A stretch of DNA of 64,000 bases. It comes from Melghirimyces algeriensis. Its GTDB lineage: Bacteria; Bacillota; Bacilli; Thermoactinomycetales; DSM-45169. Position numbers and translations under genes: made by a program. Below the pieces are notes generated by a model, which was not told the DNA's origin, did no database searches, and saw only the letters and a program-made list of their open reading frames with translations. Positions 25,389 through 35,112 of this stretch are shown here, piece after piece. Position 1 is the stretch's first letter. The number at the start of each line of letters is the position of its first letter. Where the stretch lies: contig NZ_FXTI01000010.1 of NCBI RefSeq assembly GCF_900182565.1, positions 1-64,000 on the forward strand, in the 5' to 3' direction.

Positions 25389-26804
25389 TTGTCCATTCAT
25401 TGGCAGCAGAAAATGGAGGCATATCGGGAAGAATTGTTGGAGCGGCTTAAGGAACTATGTTCGATTGAGAGCGTCTTGGACGAATCCACTGCCAAGACGG
25501 GAGCTCCTTTTGGTCAGGGGATTGCAGAAGCGTTGGATTATATGCTGAAACTTGGAGAAAAAGAGGGATTTTTGACCAAAAATATTGAAGGCTATGCGGG
25601 TCATATCGAATATGGAGAAGGAGAAGAGATTGTTGGTATTTTAACGCACCTTGATGTGGTTCCAACCGGTGAAGGATGGACATCCAACCCTTTTGAACCG
25701 GAAATTCGGGATGGCAAATTTTATGCCCGGGGTGTTCAGGACGACAAAGGTCCGGCGATCGCTGCCTTTTTTGCCTTGAAGCTGGTAAAGGAGTTGGGTC
25801 TATCCCTGAATCGGCGTGTCCGGTTGATTTTTGGAACGGATGAAGAAAGTCAATGGCGCGATGTGAAATATTATTTTGAACGGGAGCCGATGCCCGATCT
25901 GGCATTCACTCCTGATGCCGATTTTCCGATTATCAATGCGGAGAAAGGGTTGCTTGATCTCACGTTGTCCGGTTCTGCTGAAACGGCTTCTGCAATGAAC
26001 GAAGGCGAGTGGAAGCTGGCTCGTTTTGAAGCGGGTCAACGACCCAATATGGTCCCGGATTTTGCTGCTGTCCGTCTGGAGGGCGACGGTGATGTATTTG
26101 AACTGAAGGAACAGATTCAGGATTTTCTCTTGACTCACCGAATCCGTGGATACGCCGAAGAGGCAGATGACCATCTGATGTTGGTGATGGAAGGCGTGGC
26201 CCATCATGGGTCGGAACCGGATCAAGGTGTCAATGCGGCCTATTGCATGGCACGTTTGCTTAGGGGAATTCAATTGGACAAAAATGGTAATCGCTATATT
26301 TCGCTTATCCATGACCTGTTGGATGACAGTTATTTTGGAGAAAAACTGGGGATTGCCCAGGAAGATGAACAAGTGGGACGACTGACGGTAAATGGAGGAG
26401 TCTTCCGTTATGAATCCGGAAAAGGACAGCATGTAGAACTGAATATTCGATATCCGATCTCCGGAGATATGGAGTCCATACGGAATCAAGTGGCGGAGAA
26501 AGTTCATCCCTACGGTTTGGAGATTACACATGTAGACCACAAACCGGGTAACTATGTTCGTCCGGATCATCCTCTTGTCAAGACATTGCAAAACGTTTAC
26601 GAAGAACAGACAGGAGAAAAGGGGGAGCCTTTTTCCATCGGTGGAGCCACGTATGCTCGCGCTCTGCGTCCTGGTGTGGTCTTTGGACCCTTGTTTCCCG
26701 GACATCCGGAGAAAGCCCATCAAAAAGATGAGTTTATGGTGGTGGATGATTTGGTGAAAGCAGCCGCTTTGTATGCACAGGCGATTTATGAATTGGCAAA
26801 GTGA
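25389..26804 (+). CDS. pepV: Dipeptidase PepV (M20 family)
   Basis: 471 aa from a TTG start with GGGGGA 7 nt upstream; an upstream in-frame GTG at 25341 would add 16 residues with no family match. A zinc peptidase cleaving dipeptides. LTHLDVVPTGEGW (~86-98), GRGVQDDKG-like ARGVQDDKGP (~114), GTDEESQW (Glu ~149), and the C-terminal GGATYARAL are visible. The length fits PepV (~470). It is in line with suhB and the MOSC gene. Confidence 0.95.
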   Translation: MSIHWQQKMEAYREELLERLKELCSIESVLDESTAKTGAPFGQGIAEALDYMLKLGEKEGFLTKNIEGYAGHIEYGEGEEIVGILTHLDVVPTGEGWTSNPFEPEIRDGKFYARGVQDDKGPAIAAFFALKLVKELGLSLNRRVRLIFGTDEESQWRDVKYYFEREPMPDLAFTPDADFPIINAEKGLLDLTLSGSAETASAMNEGEWKLARFEAGQRPNMVPDFAAVRLEGDGDVFELKEQIQDFLLTHRIRGYAEEADDHLMLVMEGVAHHGSEPDQGVNAAYCMARLLRGIQLDKNGNRYISLIHDLLDDSYFGEKLGIAQEDEQVGRLTVNGGVFRYESGKGQHVELNIRYPISGDMESIRNQVAEKVHPYGLEITHVDHKPGNYVRPDHPLVKTLQNVYEEQTGEKGEPFSIGGATYARALRPGVVFGPLFPGHPEKAHQKDEFMVVDDLVKAAALYAQAIYELAK

Positions 26805-26814
26805 GGTGGGAAAC

Positions 26815-27483
26815 ATGGACAGGCGTAATGGGGGACGGCTGCAATCTCTTCAGGTGGGGAAACCCCGTACCATGGAATTGCCAAACGGGAAGCCTTGGCA
26901 TAGCGGAATCTTTAAACAGCCGGTTGAAGGACCTGTCCGGCTGGGAAAAACCAATCTGGAAGGTGACGGACAGGCGGACCTTAAAAACCATGGGGGATCC
27001 GATAAAGCTATTCTTGCCTATGCTGTGCGACACTATGACACTTGGCAGAAGGAACTGGGGATTTCTGAGCTGAACTATGGGATGTTTGGAGAAAATTTTA
27101 CGGTGGACGGTTTGGATGAAGAAACGGTCTGCATTGGCGATGTCTATCAGGTGGGTACAGCACGACTTCAGGTCTCTCAATCGAGAATCCCGTGCTGGAA
27201 ACTGGATCAGCGCTGGGAAGTGAAAGGGATCGCAAAGCGTATCACCGAAAACGGGAAAAGTGGCTGGTATCTTCGTGTCCTTGAAGAAGGCGTTGTGGAA
27301 GCGGGTCAGTTTTTGACGTTGATTGACCGCCCCGTGCCCCAATGGAATATTCAGGCGGTCAATGATATTCTTCACCGTCGAAATCAGGATGCAGAAGCCA
27401 TTCAGGAGTTATGTGGTCTGTCGTTATTGGCGGACAGTATGCGAAAGATCATGAAATCCCGGTTGAAGTCGATGCGGGATTGA
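26815..27483 (+). CDS. MOSC-domain protein (YiiM-like)
   Basis: 222 aa. The MOSC domain carries the sulfur-binding Cys in QSRIPCWKLDQR (~130) and the KNHGGSDKAI segment; a short three-helix domain follows, as in YiiM. The family handles molybdenum-cofactor-linked N-hydroxylated base reduction. I chose the ATG at 26815 (GAGGTGGG upstream); an upstream ATG would overlap pepV. Confidence 0.88.
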   Translation: MDRRNGGRLQSLQVGKPRTMELPNGKPWHSGIFKQPVEGPVRLGKTNLEGDGQADLKNHGGSDKAILAYAVRHYDTWQKELGISELNYGMFGENFTVDGLDEETVCIGDVYQVGTARLQVSQSRIPCWKLDQRWEVKGIAKRITENGKSGWYLRVLEEGVVEAGQFLTLIDRPVPQWNIQAVNDILHRRNQDAEAIQELCGLSLLADSMRKIMKSRLKSMRD

Positions 27484-27604
27484 CGGTGCTTTCCAAATAT
27501 AATCGGTTGATTAGATTCATCGTTTGTCCCAAAATCCGAAGTAGCCGGAACGAAGGGAGAGCGCAAAGGTAGCCTGGCAGAGTATTAAAAGGGGTTGAAG
27601 GAAT

Positions 27605-28267
27605 CTGAAGCATACAGAAGGGGATCAAACTGCAAATTCGGTTGAGATATTGGACGTAATGGACGCCAATCGGAATATCATTGGAACGGCTGATCGGGAG
27701 TGCGTTCATCGGGAGGGACTTTGGCATCAAACGTTTCACTGTTGGCTGTTTAGGGAAGAAAAGGGGAAAATCCGGCTTCTGCTTCAATTGCGCCATCCGG
27801 ATAAAAAAGCGCATCCCAACCATTTAGATGTGACTGCCGCTGGTCACCTGCTGCACGGTGAACAAATCTCAGATGGGGTCCGGGAGTTGGAAGAGGAGTT
27901 GGGTATTAAGGCACATTATAGAGCTTGCATTCCGTTGGGGATCTGGAGAGAGGAGATCATTGGAGATGGGTGGATTGACCGGGAATTTATCCATGTTCAT
28001 CTGTATGAATGTCATGATCGAATCCAAACCTTTCAACTTCAACCGGAAGAGGTTTCTGGATTGTTTGAGGTGGAATTGCCATTGATGGAGCAATTGATCC
28101 AAAAAGAAAAGGTTGAGGCGGAACTTACCGGAACCATCCAGTTGGAAGATGGAAGGCATCGAGAAGAAAAACGAAGGGTGACACTTCAGGATTTTGTTCC
28201 TTATTCTCCAGGTTATTACCAAATGGTGTTAAAGGCATTAAAAGAGATAACGGGCGATGAAAGATAA
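27605..28267 (+). CDS. Nudix hydrolase (IPP-isomerase-like/YfcD subgroup)
   Basis: A 205-aa Nudix enzyme counted from a TTG at 27650. A CTG at 27605 would add 15 residues, including HTEGDQTANSVEIL, which looks like family sequence and has GAAGGA before it, so the start is uncertain. Motifs: REGLWHQTFHCWLF and DVTAAGHLLHGE..RELEEELGI, a Nudix box one residue shorter than the textbook spacing. Substrate unknown. Copy 2 of the palindromic repeat follows within 7 nt of the stop. Confidence 0.82.
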   Translation: MKHTEGDQTANSVEILDVMDANRNIIGTADRECVHREGLWHQTFHCWLFREEKGKIRLLLQLRHPDKKAHPNHLDVTAAGHLLHGEQISDGVRELEEELGIKAHYRACIPLGIWREEIIGDGWIDREFIHVHLYECHDRIQTFQLQPEEVSGLFEVELPLMEQLIQKEKVEAELTGTIQLEDGRHREEKRRVTLQDFVPYSPGYYQMVLKALKEITGDER

Positions 28268-28273
28268 AAAGCC

Positions 28274-28427
28274 GAGACTGCTGACAAAGGCAATAAGAGG
28301 GGGATTTCCGGCGGAGCATCCTTTTCCGGCAATCCAGCAAAAAGAAGCGGATTCATTCCACTTCTTTTTGCTGGAGAAAAGAGATGCGGAAACGGATATC
28401 ACCCCTTCACACTTTTTCATGAACCTC
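28274..28427 (+). repeat. Terminator-associated palindromic element, copy 2
   Basis: 154 bp, ends GAGACTGCTGACAAAGG and TTCATGAACCTC, flanked by AAGCC (28269-28273 and 28428-28432). It lies inside the 3' arm of the intrinsic terminator of the minus-strand permease gene: removing it and one AAGCC restores AGCCGGGAGATCCGGCT followed by TTTTATC on that strand. Confidence 0.85.
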
Positions 28428-28452
28428 AAGCCGGATCTCCCGGCTAAAGTTT
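28428..28452 (-). terminator. Permease-gene terminator, split by the repeat
   Basis: On the minus strand AGCCGGGAGATCCGGCTT forms the hairpin, but its T tract now lies beyond the inserted 154-bp element. Confidence 0.6.
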
Positions 28453-29562
28453 TTAATTGGAAGTACCTGCATTTCGACGGTTTCGAAGGCGAATCAGTCG
28501 GTAGGTGTGGCTGACGACCACCTTGAGAACGGCATAGGTGGGGACGGCCAATAACAGTCCGAGGAATCCTCCAAGGCTTCCAGCCACCAGCAGGAGCAGG
28601 ATGATGGTGAGAGGGTGAATATTGAGTGTCCGTCCCATCACCTGGGGAGAAATAAAGTTTCCTTCCAGTTGTTGAACCAGTACCGTTACAATCAGTACTT
28701 TTATAACCATAAATGTAGAGTCAACGTCAATGAACGCAACGATCAGGGCAGGGACGGTTCCGATCATGGGACCGATAAACGGGATCACATTGGTAAACAT
28801 AGTGATCAATGCCAACAGCAGGGAGTAATCCAGGTCGATGATCAGGTAGCCGATATATACCAGAATCCCCACACAGATACTGACCAGCACTTGTCCCTGT
28901 ATATAGGAGCTGATCGCTTTGTCCATATCCGTCATGATTCGCCGTCCCTCCGTTCGTTGCGTGGATGGCAACAAGCGGAGTATCTGTTTGGGGGCTTGTT
29001 CCCCTTCTTTCAGCATATAAAACAGGATAAACGGCACAGTGACAAAGACAACAACGATGTTGGCCAAAATTCCAAAGAAGTTGGCAATATTCGTCACAAT
29101 GGTGGTGATACTGCTGCTCAGAAAATCCGTAAAGTCCTGAGTCAATTTCTCCAAGTTCTTCTCTTCAAAGTATTCTCCCACCCATGGATTTTCCTGAAGT
29201 TCCACCAGCCGAGCTTTCAGGCTGTCAATCAGATCCGGAAATTCGGATACAAGTCGGGTAACTTGCTTGGAAAGAAGCGGACCGACCAGAAAGATAAACA
29301 GCACGATAACCCCGATAAAAAGCAGGTAGATCAAAAGGATGGAGTAGACTCGTTGAACCCCTTTCGTTTCAAGAAAATAGACGATGGGACGAAACAGGTA
29401 ATAGAGAACTCCAGCGCAGAGAAAAGGGAAAAATAATGTTTGAACCAGAGCTACCAGCGGATGAAAGAGGAACTTGATCTTCATTCCCACAAAGATGATC
29501 AAAAATAACAACAGAATTCCATAGCCGATTCGAAAAAATTTCGTTTGAGGCATTGGAAACAC
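28453..29562 (-). CDS. AI-2E family transporter (UPF0118/PF01594)
   Basis: 369 aa with the family layout: paired helices at the N-terminus, a soluble insertion (~95-165), then helices with QGQVLVSICVG, FIGPMIGTVPAL and LEGNFISPQVMGR. Members export varied small solutes or ions; the AI-2 role holds for only some. The ATG has GGGAGG upstream. An intrinsic terminator and a structured tract lie between this gene and nifS, upstream of it. Confidence 0.9.
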   Translation of the reverse strand: MFPMPQTKFFRIGYGILLLFLIIFVGMKIKFLFHPLVALVQTLFFPFLCAGVLYYLFRPIVYFLETKGVQRVYSILLIYLLFIGVIVLFIFLVGPLLSKQVTRLVSEFPDLIDSLKARLVELQENPWVGEYFEEKNLEKLTQDFTDFLSSSITTIVTNIANFFGILANIVVVFVTVPFILFYMLKEGEQAPKQILRLLPSTQRTEGRRIMTDMDKAISSYIQGQVLVSICVGILVYIGYLIIDLDYSLLLALITMFTNVIPFIGPMIGTVPALIVAFIDVDSTFMVIKVLIVTVLVQQLEGNFISPQVMGRTLNIHPLTIILLLLVAGSLGGFLGLLLAVPTYAVLKVVVSHTYRLIRLRNRRNAGTSN

Positions 29563-29628
29563 CTCCCTTTTAAAAATGAGTCATATCAACAAGATGTCCA
29601 ATCGAACGTCTTTTGTAACCATTTTACA

Positions 29629-29800
29629 AAAAAACCGCAAACCGGCTGGGTTTACGGATCGTCGGGCACCGGAAGGTCAACCAAACAGGGTGACGATATG
29701 CCATCTCGGTGTCCGGTGATACCGGATATACATACTACTCGCTTTTTTCTATCTCATCAACAGGGTTTCCCTACAGGATGATTGTACCAAAAACAGACGG
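29629..29800 (-). promoter_or_regulatory. Possible attenuator leader upstream of the AI-2E-family gene
   Basis: On the minus strand a GGTACAAT box (~29790) is followed by a structured tract containing TCCGGTATCACCGGA and CACCGGA..TCCGGTG arms. It ends in a terminator (stem CCGTAAACC / GGTTTGCGG, loop CAGCC, then seven T; hairpin 29635-29657), 66 nt before the permease ATG. I do not recognise a known riboswitch or T-box (no GGTGGNACCGCG). Alternatively the hairpin is just the distant terminator of nifS. The remainder of 29563-29910 shows no gene. Confidence 0.4.
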
Positions 29801-29910
29801 AATATACGAGTCAGATAGAGAAGAAGAGGATACAAAGTTAGAACTTTTTTCGACAACCTCCAAAAGCTCTACAGGTTGATCACCCACTCTTCTCTTCTGT
29901 TCAAGGTTTC

Positions 29911-31065
29911 TCAAAGCACAGGAAGCCTGGATCGGAGCTCTTCAATGGATGTTTTTAATCGCTTTACCAATTGATCGATTTCCTCTTCTGTTGTGTCTGG
30001 ACCCCAGGTGATTCGCAGACTTTGATAGGATTCTTCATCGGATAGCCCCATTGAAGTGAGTACATGGGAAGGGTGTTGTTTTCCGGAACTGCAAGCGGAA
30101 CTGGTGGAGACTGCAACATTTCTCCGGTTGAGCTCCAGCATCACCGCCTGACCTTCCAGCCGGTCAAAGCGTATATTTAAATGATTAGGCAGGCGATCAT
30201 GAGGATGTCCATTTAATTGAACATCTCCAATCTCCTGATTGATCCTTTCCCACAACAAGTTTTGGATTCGAGACATCACACTGGACCGATTGAGCACGTC
30301 TGTGGCAGCCAAGTGACAGGCTACTCCCATTCCAACGATTGCGGGTACATTGAGGGTTCCGGGGCGTAAGCCGCGTTCTTGTCCTCCGCCAAAAAGATTG
30401 GGTTGAAGACGAATGCCGTTTCGGAGATACAATACCCCTATCCCTTTTGGGCCCCCTATTTTGTGACCTCCGATGCTGAGGAGATCAACACCTAGCTTTT
30501 GTACATCAACAGGGAATTTTCCGAAGTACTGTACCGCATCTGTATGAAACAGGATACCCTTGTCTTTTGTCAGAGCTGCGATTTCCTGGATGGGCATCAA
30601 TGTCCCCACTTCATTATTGGCTGCCATCACACTTACCAGAATCGTTTCTTCGCTTAGGGCCTGTTCCAGCTCTTTTATTCGGATTTGTCCGGTTTTGTCC
30701 ACAGGAAGATAGGTCACCCGAAATCCTTCTCGTTCCAGCTGTCGACAAGCTTCCAGGACAGAGGGGTGCTCCACTTGGGAGGTGATTACATGATTTCCGC
30801 GCTTTCGCCGCTTCCGGGCAGCCCCTAAGACAGCCATATTATTGGCTTCTGTTCCGCTTCCGGTAAAAATAATTTCCCTTGGTGAGGCATGGAAAGCTTC
30901 AGCAATTTCAGTCCGAGCTTGTTCCACCAAAAGTTTGGCATGTTGTCCGGGATCGTGAAGACTTGCCGGATTGGCTGGATCTGCTTCCAACGTGCGAATG
31001 ATCGCCTCTCGGACTTCCGGGCGAAGAAAAGTGGTGGCTGCATGGTCAAAGTAGAGTCGTTTCAT
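29911..31065 (-). CDS. nifS: Cysteine desulfurase of the NAD operon
   Basis: 384 aa, PLP enzyme. Motifs: GSGTEANNMAV, HTDAVQ, PLP-Lys in SIGGHKIGGPKG (~202), and catalytic Cys in STSSACSSGKQ (~322). The ATG at 31065 has GGAGG ~9 nt upstream. It is divergent from nadBCA, the arrangement known from B. subtilis, where NifS supplies sulfur for the NadA [4Fe-4S] cluster. Confidence 0.93.
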   Translation of the reverse strand: MKRLYFDHAATTFLRPEVREAIIRTLEADPANPASLHDPGQHAKLLVEQARTEIAEAFHASPREIIFTGSGTEANNMAVLGAARKRRKRGNHVITSQVEHPSVLEACRQLEREGFRVTYLPVDKTGQIRIKELEQALSEETILVSVMAANNEVGTLMPIQEIAALTKDKGILFHTDAVQYFGKFPVDVQKLGVDLLSIGGHKIGGPKGIGVLYLRNGIRLQPNLFGGGQERGLRPGTLNVPAIVGMGVACHLAATDVLNRSSVMSRIQNLLWERINQEIGDVQLNGHPHDRLPNHLNIRFDRLEGQAVMLELNRRNVAVSTSSACSSGKQHPSHVLTSMGLSDEESYQSLRITWGPDTTEEEIDQLVKRLKTSIEELRSRLPVL

Positions 31066-31321
31066 TCGTGTCTTTCCTCCTTTTTCTCCTTTTTTATCGG
31101 TAAAATAAGGAAAATCAGATTTGATTATAAGCGTTCGACGAACCAAACAATGCGTCTGGATCAAATGTGTACTTGCATTTTATTATAGCGGATGAATGGT
31201 GGGTGCAGGGAGGAGTTGTGAAAAAATGCTCATGGAATCCAATTTACTGTTGACAAAAGAGATATTACTGAGAAAATATAAGTGATTTCGTTGTGACAAA
31301 TATGTGAAAGGAATCACAAAA

Positions 31322-32872
31322 ATGAAACAGCTGGCAACGGATTTTGTCGTGGTGGGAAGTGGACTTGCGGGTCTTCAGACGGCTTGGCAGTTAGCTCAAT
31401 ATGGAGAGGTTCTTCTTTTTACCGGGGCTGAGGAGGAGGCCGGCAACTCTTTTCGTGCCCAAGGTGGAATTGCTGCCGCAGTGGGAAAAGAGGATTCCCC
31501 TGACCTTCATCGGGAGGATACGCTTCGAACGGGCGCGGGGATGTGCAATGAGCATGCTGTGGATGTACTGGTGAAGGAGGGGCCTCATGTTGTTGAAGGT
31601 CTTTATAAACTGGGCATTCCCTTTGACCGGACGGAAACAGGCTGGGCTTTGGGGAGAGAAGGTTCTCACAGCGTTTCCCGGATTCTTCATGCATCAGGAG
31701 ATGCCACTGGAGCAGTTATGGTACAAACGCTTTTGGAACACATCCGAAAACACTCCCGGATTCAGATTTTGGCGCATACACGGGTGACTGACCTTGTAGC
31801 CGAGGAAGGCGAGTGTTATGGAGTTTTGGCAACGAACGGCCAAGAAGACATGGTTTGCAGTGCACGGGCGGTTGTATTAGCCACCGGAGGATGTGGTCAA
31901 GTGTTTCGCTATACCACGAATGACCCGATGATCACCGGAGATGGGTTGGCCATGGCCTACCGGGCGGGCGCTGTTCTCAGAGATATGGAATTTATCCAGT
32001 TTCATCCCACCGCACTGGCAGTGGAACAGAATCCGATGTTTCTTATTTCTGAAGCGGTGAGGGGAGAGGGTGGAATCCTTATCAATGATGATGGGGAAGC
32101 GTTTATGGAACGGTATCATGATTGGAAAGACCTGGCTCCTCGTGATGTGGTTGCCAGAGCCATCTATCAGGAGATGCAGGAAGGTCGTAAGGTGTTTCTT
32201 GATGGTCGCCGTTTACAGTGTACGTTTTCCGAACGGTTTCCCACCATTTATGCCCACTGTCTTGCAAACGGAATCGACCCTGAGCGGGACCCCATCCCTG
32301 TTACACCAGTGGCTCACTTTTTGATGGGTGGAATCCAGACGGATACATTTGGACGATCTACTGTACACCGATTATTCGCTGTAGGAGAAGTGGCCTGTAC
32401 AGGGGTTCATGGGGCGAACCGACTTGCCAGCAATTCGCTTCTGGAAGGAGTGGTCTTTGCCCGGCGGGTTGCAGAGGCGGCACAGTCTCTATCACCTCAA
32501 AAGCATTCATCCCTTCCCACTGTCGATTTAAATAGATGTAAACGTGAGCAGAATCAGAGCTTGGAAGTTTGCACCATCCGTCAACTGATGTGGGAATATG
32601 CGGGAATCATTCGAGATCGAGACGGCTTAATGTATGCATTAGACGCATTGAAAGCGATTGGGAAAGATTTGTCAAAAAGAGATTGCATCGGTCAAAACAT
32701 GATTACTGTTTCACAAATTATTTTGGAATCTGCTTTATATCGAAGAGAGAGCCGGGGAGGACATTACCGGAGAGATTATCCGATTGAACGTAAAATATGG
32801 GGAAACAGACGGACTTGGGTCCGGAGGGGGGAGCCTGTTGAATCCGTTGCATTTGAAAAAATTAGTATGTGA
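31322..32872 (+). CDS. nadB: L-aspartate oxidase
   Basis: 516 aa, FAD flavoprotein converting aspartate to iminoaspartate, the first step of de novo NAD synthesis. GSGLAGLQTAWQLA (~14), NSFRAQGGIAAA, ATGGCGQVFRYTT, EFIQFHPTAL, and the catalytic HPxA/RGEGG/GGI blocks are visible. The ATG at 31322 is preceded by AAAGGA. It overlaps nadC by 35 nt. No NiaR-type regulator gene is adjacent. Confidence 0.96.
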   Translation: MKQLATDFVVVGSGLAGLQTAWQLAQYGEVLLFTGAEEEAGNSFRAQGGIAAAVGKEDSPDLHREDTLRTGAGMCNEHAVDVLVKEGPHVVEGLYKLGIPFDRTETGWALGREGSHSVSRILHASGDATGAVMVQTLLEHIRKHSRIQILAHTRVTDLVAEEGECYGVLATNGQEDMVCSARAVVLATGGCGQVFRYTTNDPMITGDGLAMAYRAGAVLRDMEFIQFHPTALAVEQNPMFLISEAVRGEGGILINDDGEAFMERYHDWKDLAPRDVVARAIYQEMQEGRKVFLDGRRLQCTFSERFPTIYAHCLANGIDPERDPIPVTPVAHFLMGGIQTDTFGRSTVHRLFAVGEVACTGVHGANRLASNSLLEGVVFARRVAEAAQSLSPQKHSSLPTVDLNRCKREQNQSLEVCTIRQLMWEYAGIIRDRDGLMYALDALKAIGKDLSKRDCIGQNMITVSQIILESALYRRESRGGHYRRDYPIERKIWGNRRTWVRRGEPVESVAFEKISM

Positions 32873-33686
32873 TGCATTGAACGAGGATTTGGGTCCAGGA
32901 GATTGGACCACCGACCTATTGGTATCAGAAAATAAGCGGTCTGCCGCTGTTTTTCGAGCGAAAGAAGAGGGAATCATAGCGGGATTATCTGTGGTGGAGG
33001 AAGTATTTCACCAGTTGGACTCCGACGTTCATTTGATTCGTGAAGTGGAAGAGGGAGACACTGTTTCCCCTGGTACAATCTTGGCACAGGTGGAAGGAAA
33101 AACGCGGAGTTTGCTTACTGGAGAACGAGTGGCTCTTAATTTTTTACAACATCTTTCAGGGATTGCGACCACTACTCGTCAGGTTGTAGATCTTCTGGAC
33201 GGTTTGGATTGCCATGTGCTAGATACGCGGAAAACGACACCAGGTCTTCGGATGCTGGAAAAGTACGCTGTTCGAGTGGGAGGAGGAACCAATCACCGCT
33301 ATGGACTCAGTCACGGTGTCATGATCAAGGATAACCATATTGCCGTTGCTGGAAGCCTTTTTGAAGCGGTGAAACAGATCCGGGAACATACAGGTCACAT
33401 GGTGCAGGTTGAAGTGGAAGCTGATACATTGGAACAGGTAGAGGAAGCGCTTTCTTTAGATGTGGATGCCATTTTGCTCGATAATATGGGCCTGCAAACC
33501 CTTCGACGGGCAGTTGCTATGATCAGCGGACGTATTTGGACAGAAGCATCTGGAGGAATCACTCCCAAAACGGCACGAGCTGTGGCAGAGACGGGAGTGA
33601 ATGCCATTTCTCTGGGGTGGTTGACCCATTCTGTCTCAGCGATGGATATCAGTATGGATATATACAGTAAGGAGGAGTCCAAGTGA
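32838..33686 (+). CDS. nadC: Nicotinate-nucleotide pyrophosphorylase (carboxylating)
   Basis: 282 aa; converts quinolinate + PRPP to NaMN. EDLGPGDWTTDLLV, LNFLQHLSGIATTTR, DTRKTTPGLR, KYAVRVGGGTNHRYGL, and IKDNHI are visible. I chose the TTG at 32838, where GGAGGGGGG gives an ideal spacing; an ATG at 32784 would add 18 unrelated residues. Its GTGA end overlaps nadA. Confidence 0.96.
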   Translation: MNPLHLKKLVCDALNEDLGPGDWTTDLLVSENKRSAAVFRAKEEGIIAGLSVVEEVFHQLDSDVHLIREVEEGDTVSPGTILAQVEGKTRSLLTGERVALNFLQHLSGIATTTRQVVDLLDGLDCHVLDTRKTTPGLRMLEKYAVRVGGGTNHRYGLSHGVMIKDNHIAVAGSLFEAVKQIREHTGHMVQVEVEADTLEQVEEALSLDVDAILLDNMGLQTLRRAVAMISGRIWTEASGGITPKTARAVAETGVNAISLGWLTHSVSAMDISMDIYSKEESK

Positions 33687-34789
33687 GTCTCGAACAATTG
33701 CTGGTGAAAAATACATCCCTGCCGGAAACCTATCGAAATCTTTCCGATCAAGTATATGATGAGCGAATTCAACAGGCAAAGGATCGACTGAGTCAGGAAT
33801 TGGTGATTATGGGTCATCATTATCAACGGAATGAGGTGATCCGCTTTGCTGATTTTACCGGAGATTCATTAGAATTGGCCCGAATCGCTGAAAGACAGAA
33901 AGAAGCGCGTTATACAGTGTTCTGTGGTGTGCATTTTATGGCGGAGACAGCGGATATCCTGACTGATGACGATCATATTGTGATTCTTCCCGATATGAAA
34001 GCCGGGTGCTCCATGGCGGATATGGCGGATATTGATGAGTTGGAAGAAGCTTGGGAAGTGATGCAAGAGGAATGGGGGGACACCATCATCCCCGTCACTT
34101 ATGTCAATTCTACGGCAGCCATTAAAGCCTTTGTGGGACGACACGGTGGGACCACTTGTACTTCTTCCAATGCATCCGGCGTACTCAAGTGGGCTTTTTC
34201 CCGGAAAAAGCGAATCCTATTCCTGCCGGATCAGCATTTAGGTCGAAATACGGCTTTCTCCATGGGCATTCCCTTGGAACAAATGGGGATCTGGAATCCG
34301 ATTCAAGGTGATTGGGAAGAGATCAAGGGATCGATGGAAGATATTCGCGTTTTGCTGTGGAAAGGTCACTGTTCGGTTCATACGAAATTTACAGTGGATC
34401 AAATCAAACGCGTTCGGGAGCAGGACCCGGAAACAAAGGTGATTGTTCACCCTGAATGTACCTTTGACGTGGTACAGAATGCCGATGAAAACGGATCGAC
34501 CAGTTATATCATTCAACAAATCAAAAATGCACCCGCCGGGAGCAAGTGGGCGATTGGAACAGAGGTGAACTTGGTTCAACGCCTCGCTGAGAATCATCCT
34601 GAACAACAGATTCAATTGCTTAGCCGGACAATGTGTCCTTGCCTTACAATGAATCGGATTGATCGTCCCCATCTTCTGTGGGCATTGGAAAGCTTGGTGG
34701 AAGGTCAGCCGGTGAATCAGGTTTCTGTGGACCCGGAGACTACTTATTGGTCTCGAAAAGCATTGGAACGAATGCTATCGATTGTATAA
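33683..34789 (+). CDS. nadA: Quinolinate synthase
   Basis: 368 aa, [4Fe-4S] enzyme condensing iminoaspartate and DHAP to quinolinate. Cluster cysteines fall in KAGCSMAD (~113), CHPEC-type VHPECTFDVV (~260), and RTMCPCLTMN (~320). GHHYQRNEV at the N-terminus binds substrate. The GTG start overlaps nadC by 4 nt (GTGA), so it is translationally coupled. Confidence 0.96.
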   Translation: MSLEQLLVKNTSLPETYRNLSDQVYDERIQQAKDRLSQELVIMGHHYQRNEVIRFADFTGDSLELARIAERQKEARYTVFCGVHFMAETADILTDDDHIVILPDMKAGCSMADMADIDELEEAWEVMQEEWGDTIIPVTYVNSTAAIKAFVGRHGGTTCTSSNASGVLKWAFSRKKRILFLPDQHLGRNTAFSMGIPLEQMGIWNPIQGDWEEIKGSMEDIRVLLWKGHCSVHTKFTVDQIKRVREQDPETKVIVHPECTFDVVQNADENGSTSYIIQQIKNAPAGSKWAIGTEVNLVQRLAENHPEQQIQLLSRTMCPCLTMNRIDRPHLLWALESLVEGQPVNQVSVDPETTYWSRKALERMLSIV

Positions 34790-34811
34790 AAGCCAAAAAT
34801 ATCAATGCTTT

Positions 34812-34845
34812 AAAACCCAACCCATTCTCTGAAGGGTTGGGTTTT
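34812..34845 (+). terminator. Terminator of nadBCA
   Basis: AAAACCCAACCC / GGGTTGGGTTTT, 12-bp perfect stem, 10-nt loop. The stretch from here to 35112 holds no other gene. Confidence 0.92.
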
Positions 34846-35112
34846 CCTCTTGACTTCCTGTAAACTATATCTAACGAACAAAAGAATGTAGAGTGGAATT
34901 GGTTGTTTCTTTGTTACAGGTTAAAGTTTTAACTACATACGACTTAAGAGTGTTTTTATTCAGGATAAGGATTAGATGAAATGGACTATTTTCGATTTGG
35001 ATAAAAAAAAAGAAAATAAATACAAGGACTTTTGACCCTTTGAATCAAAATTTTGAAGGATAATGACAATGGGTCGTACATCTCAATCGTATGGATAAAG
35101 GAGTTAAAAAGA

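Noticed and set aside
25800..26816. 338-aa frame antisense to pepV
   Set aside because: A shadow of the coding bias of pepV; no start signal or domain.
26734..27375. 213-aa frame antisense to the MOSC gene
   Set aside because: Same reason; the plus-strand frame has clear MOSC motifs.
28615..29436. 273-aa frame opposite the AI-2E-family gene
   Set aside because: His/Gln-rich shadow frame with no ribosome site; the minus-strand permease is clear.
29629..29800. T-box or SAM riboswitch before the AI-2E-family gene
   Set aside because: The T-box GGTGGNACCGCG and the S-box core are both absent.
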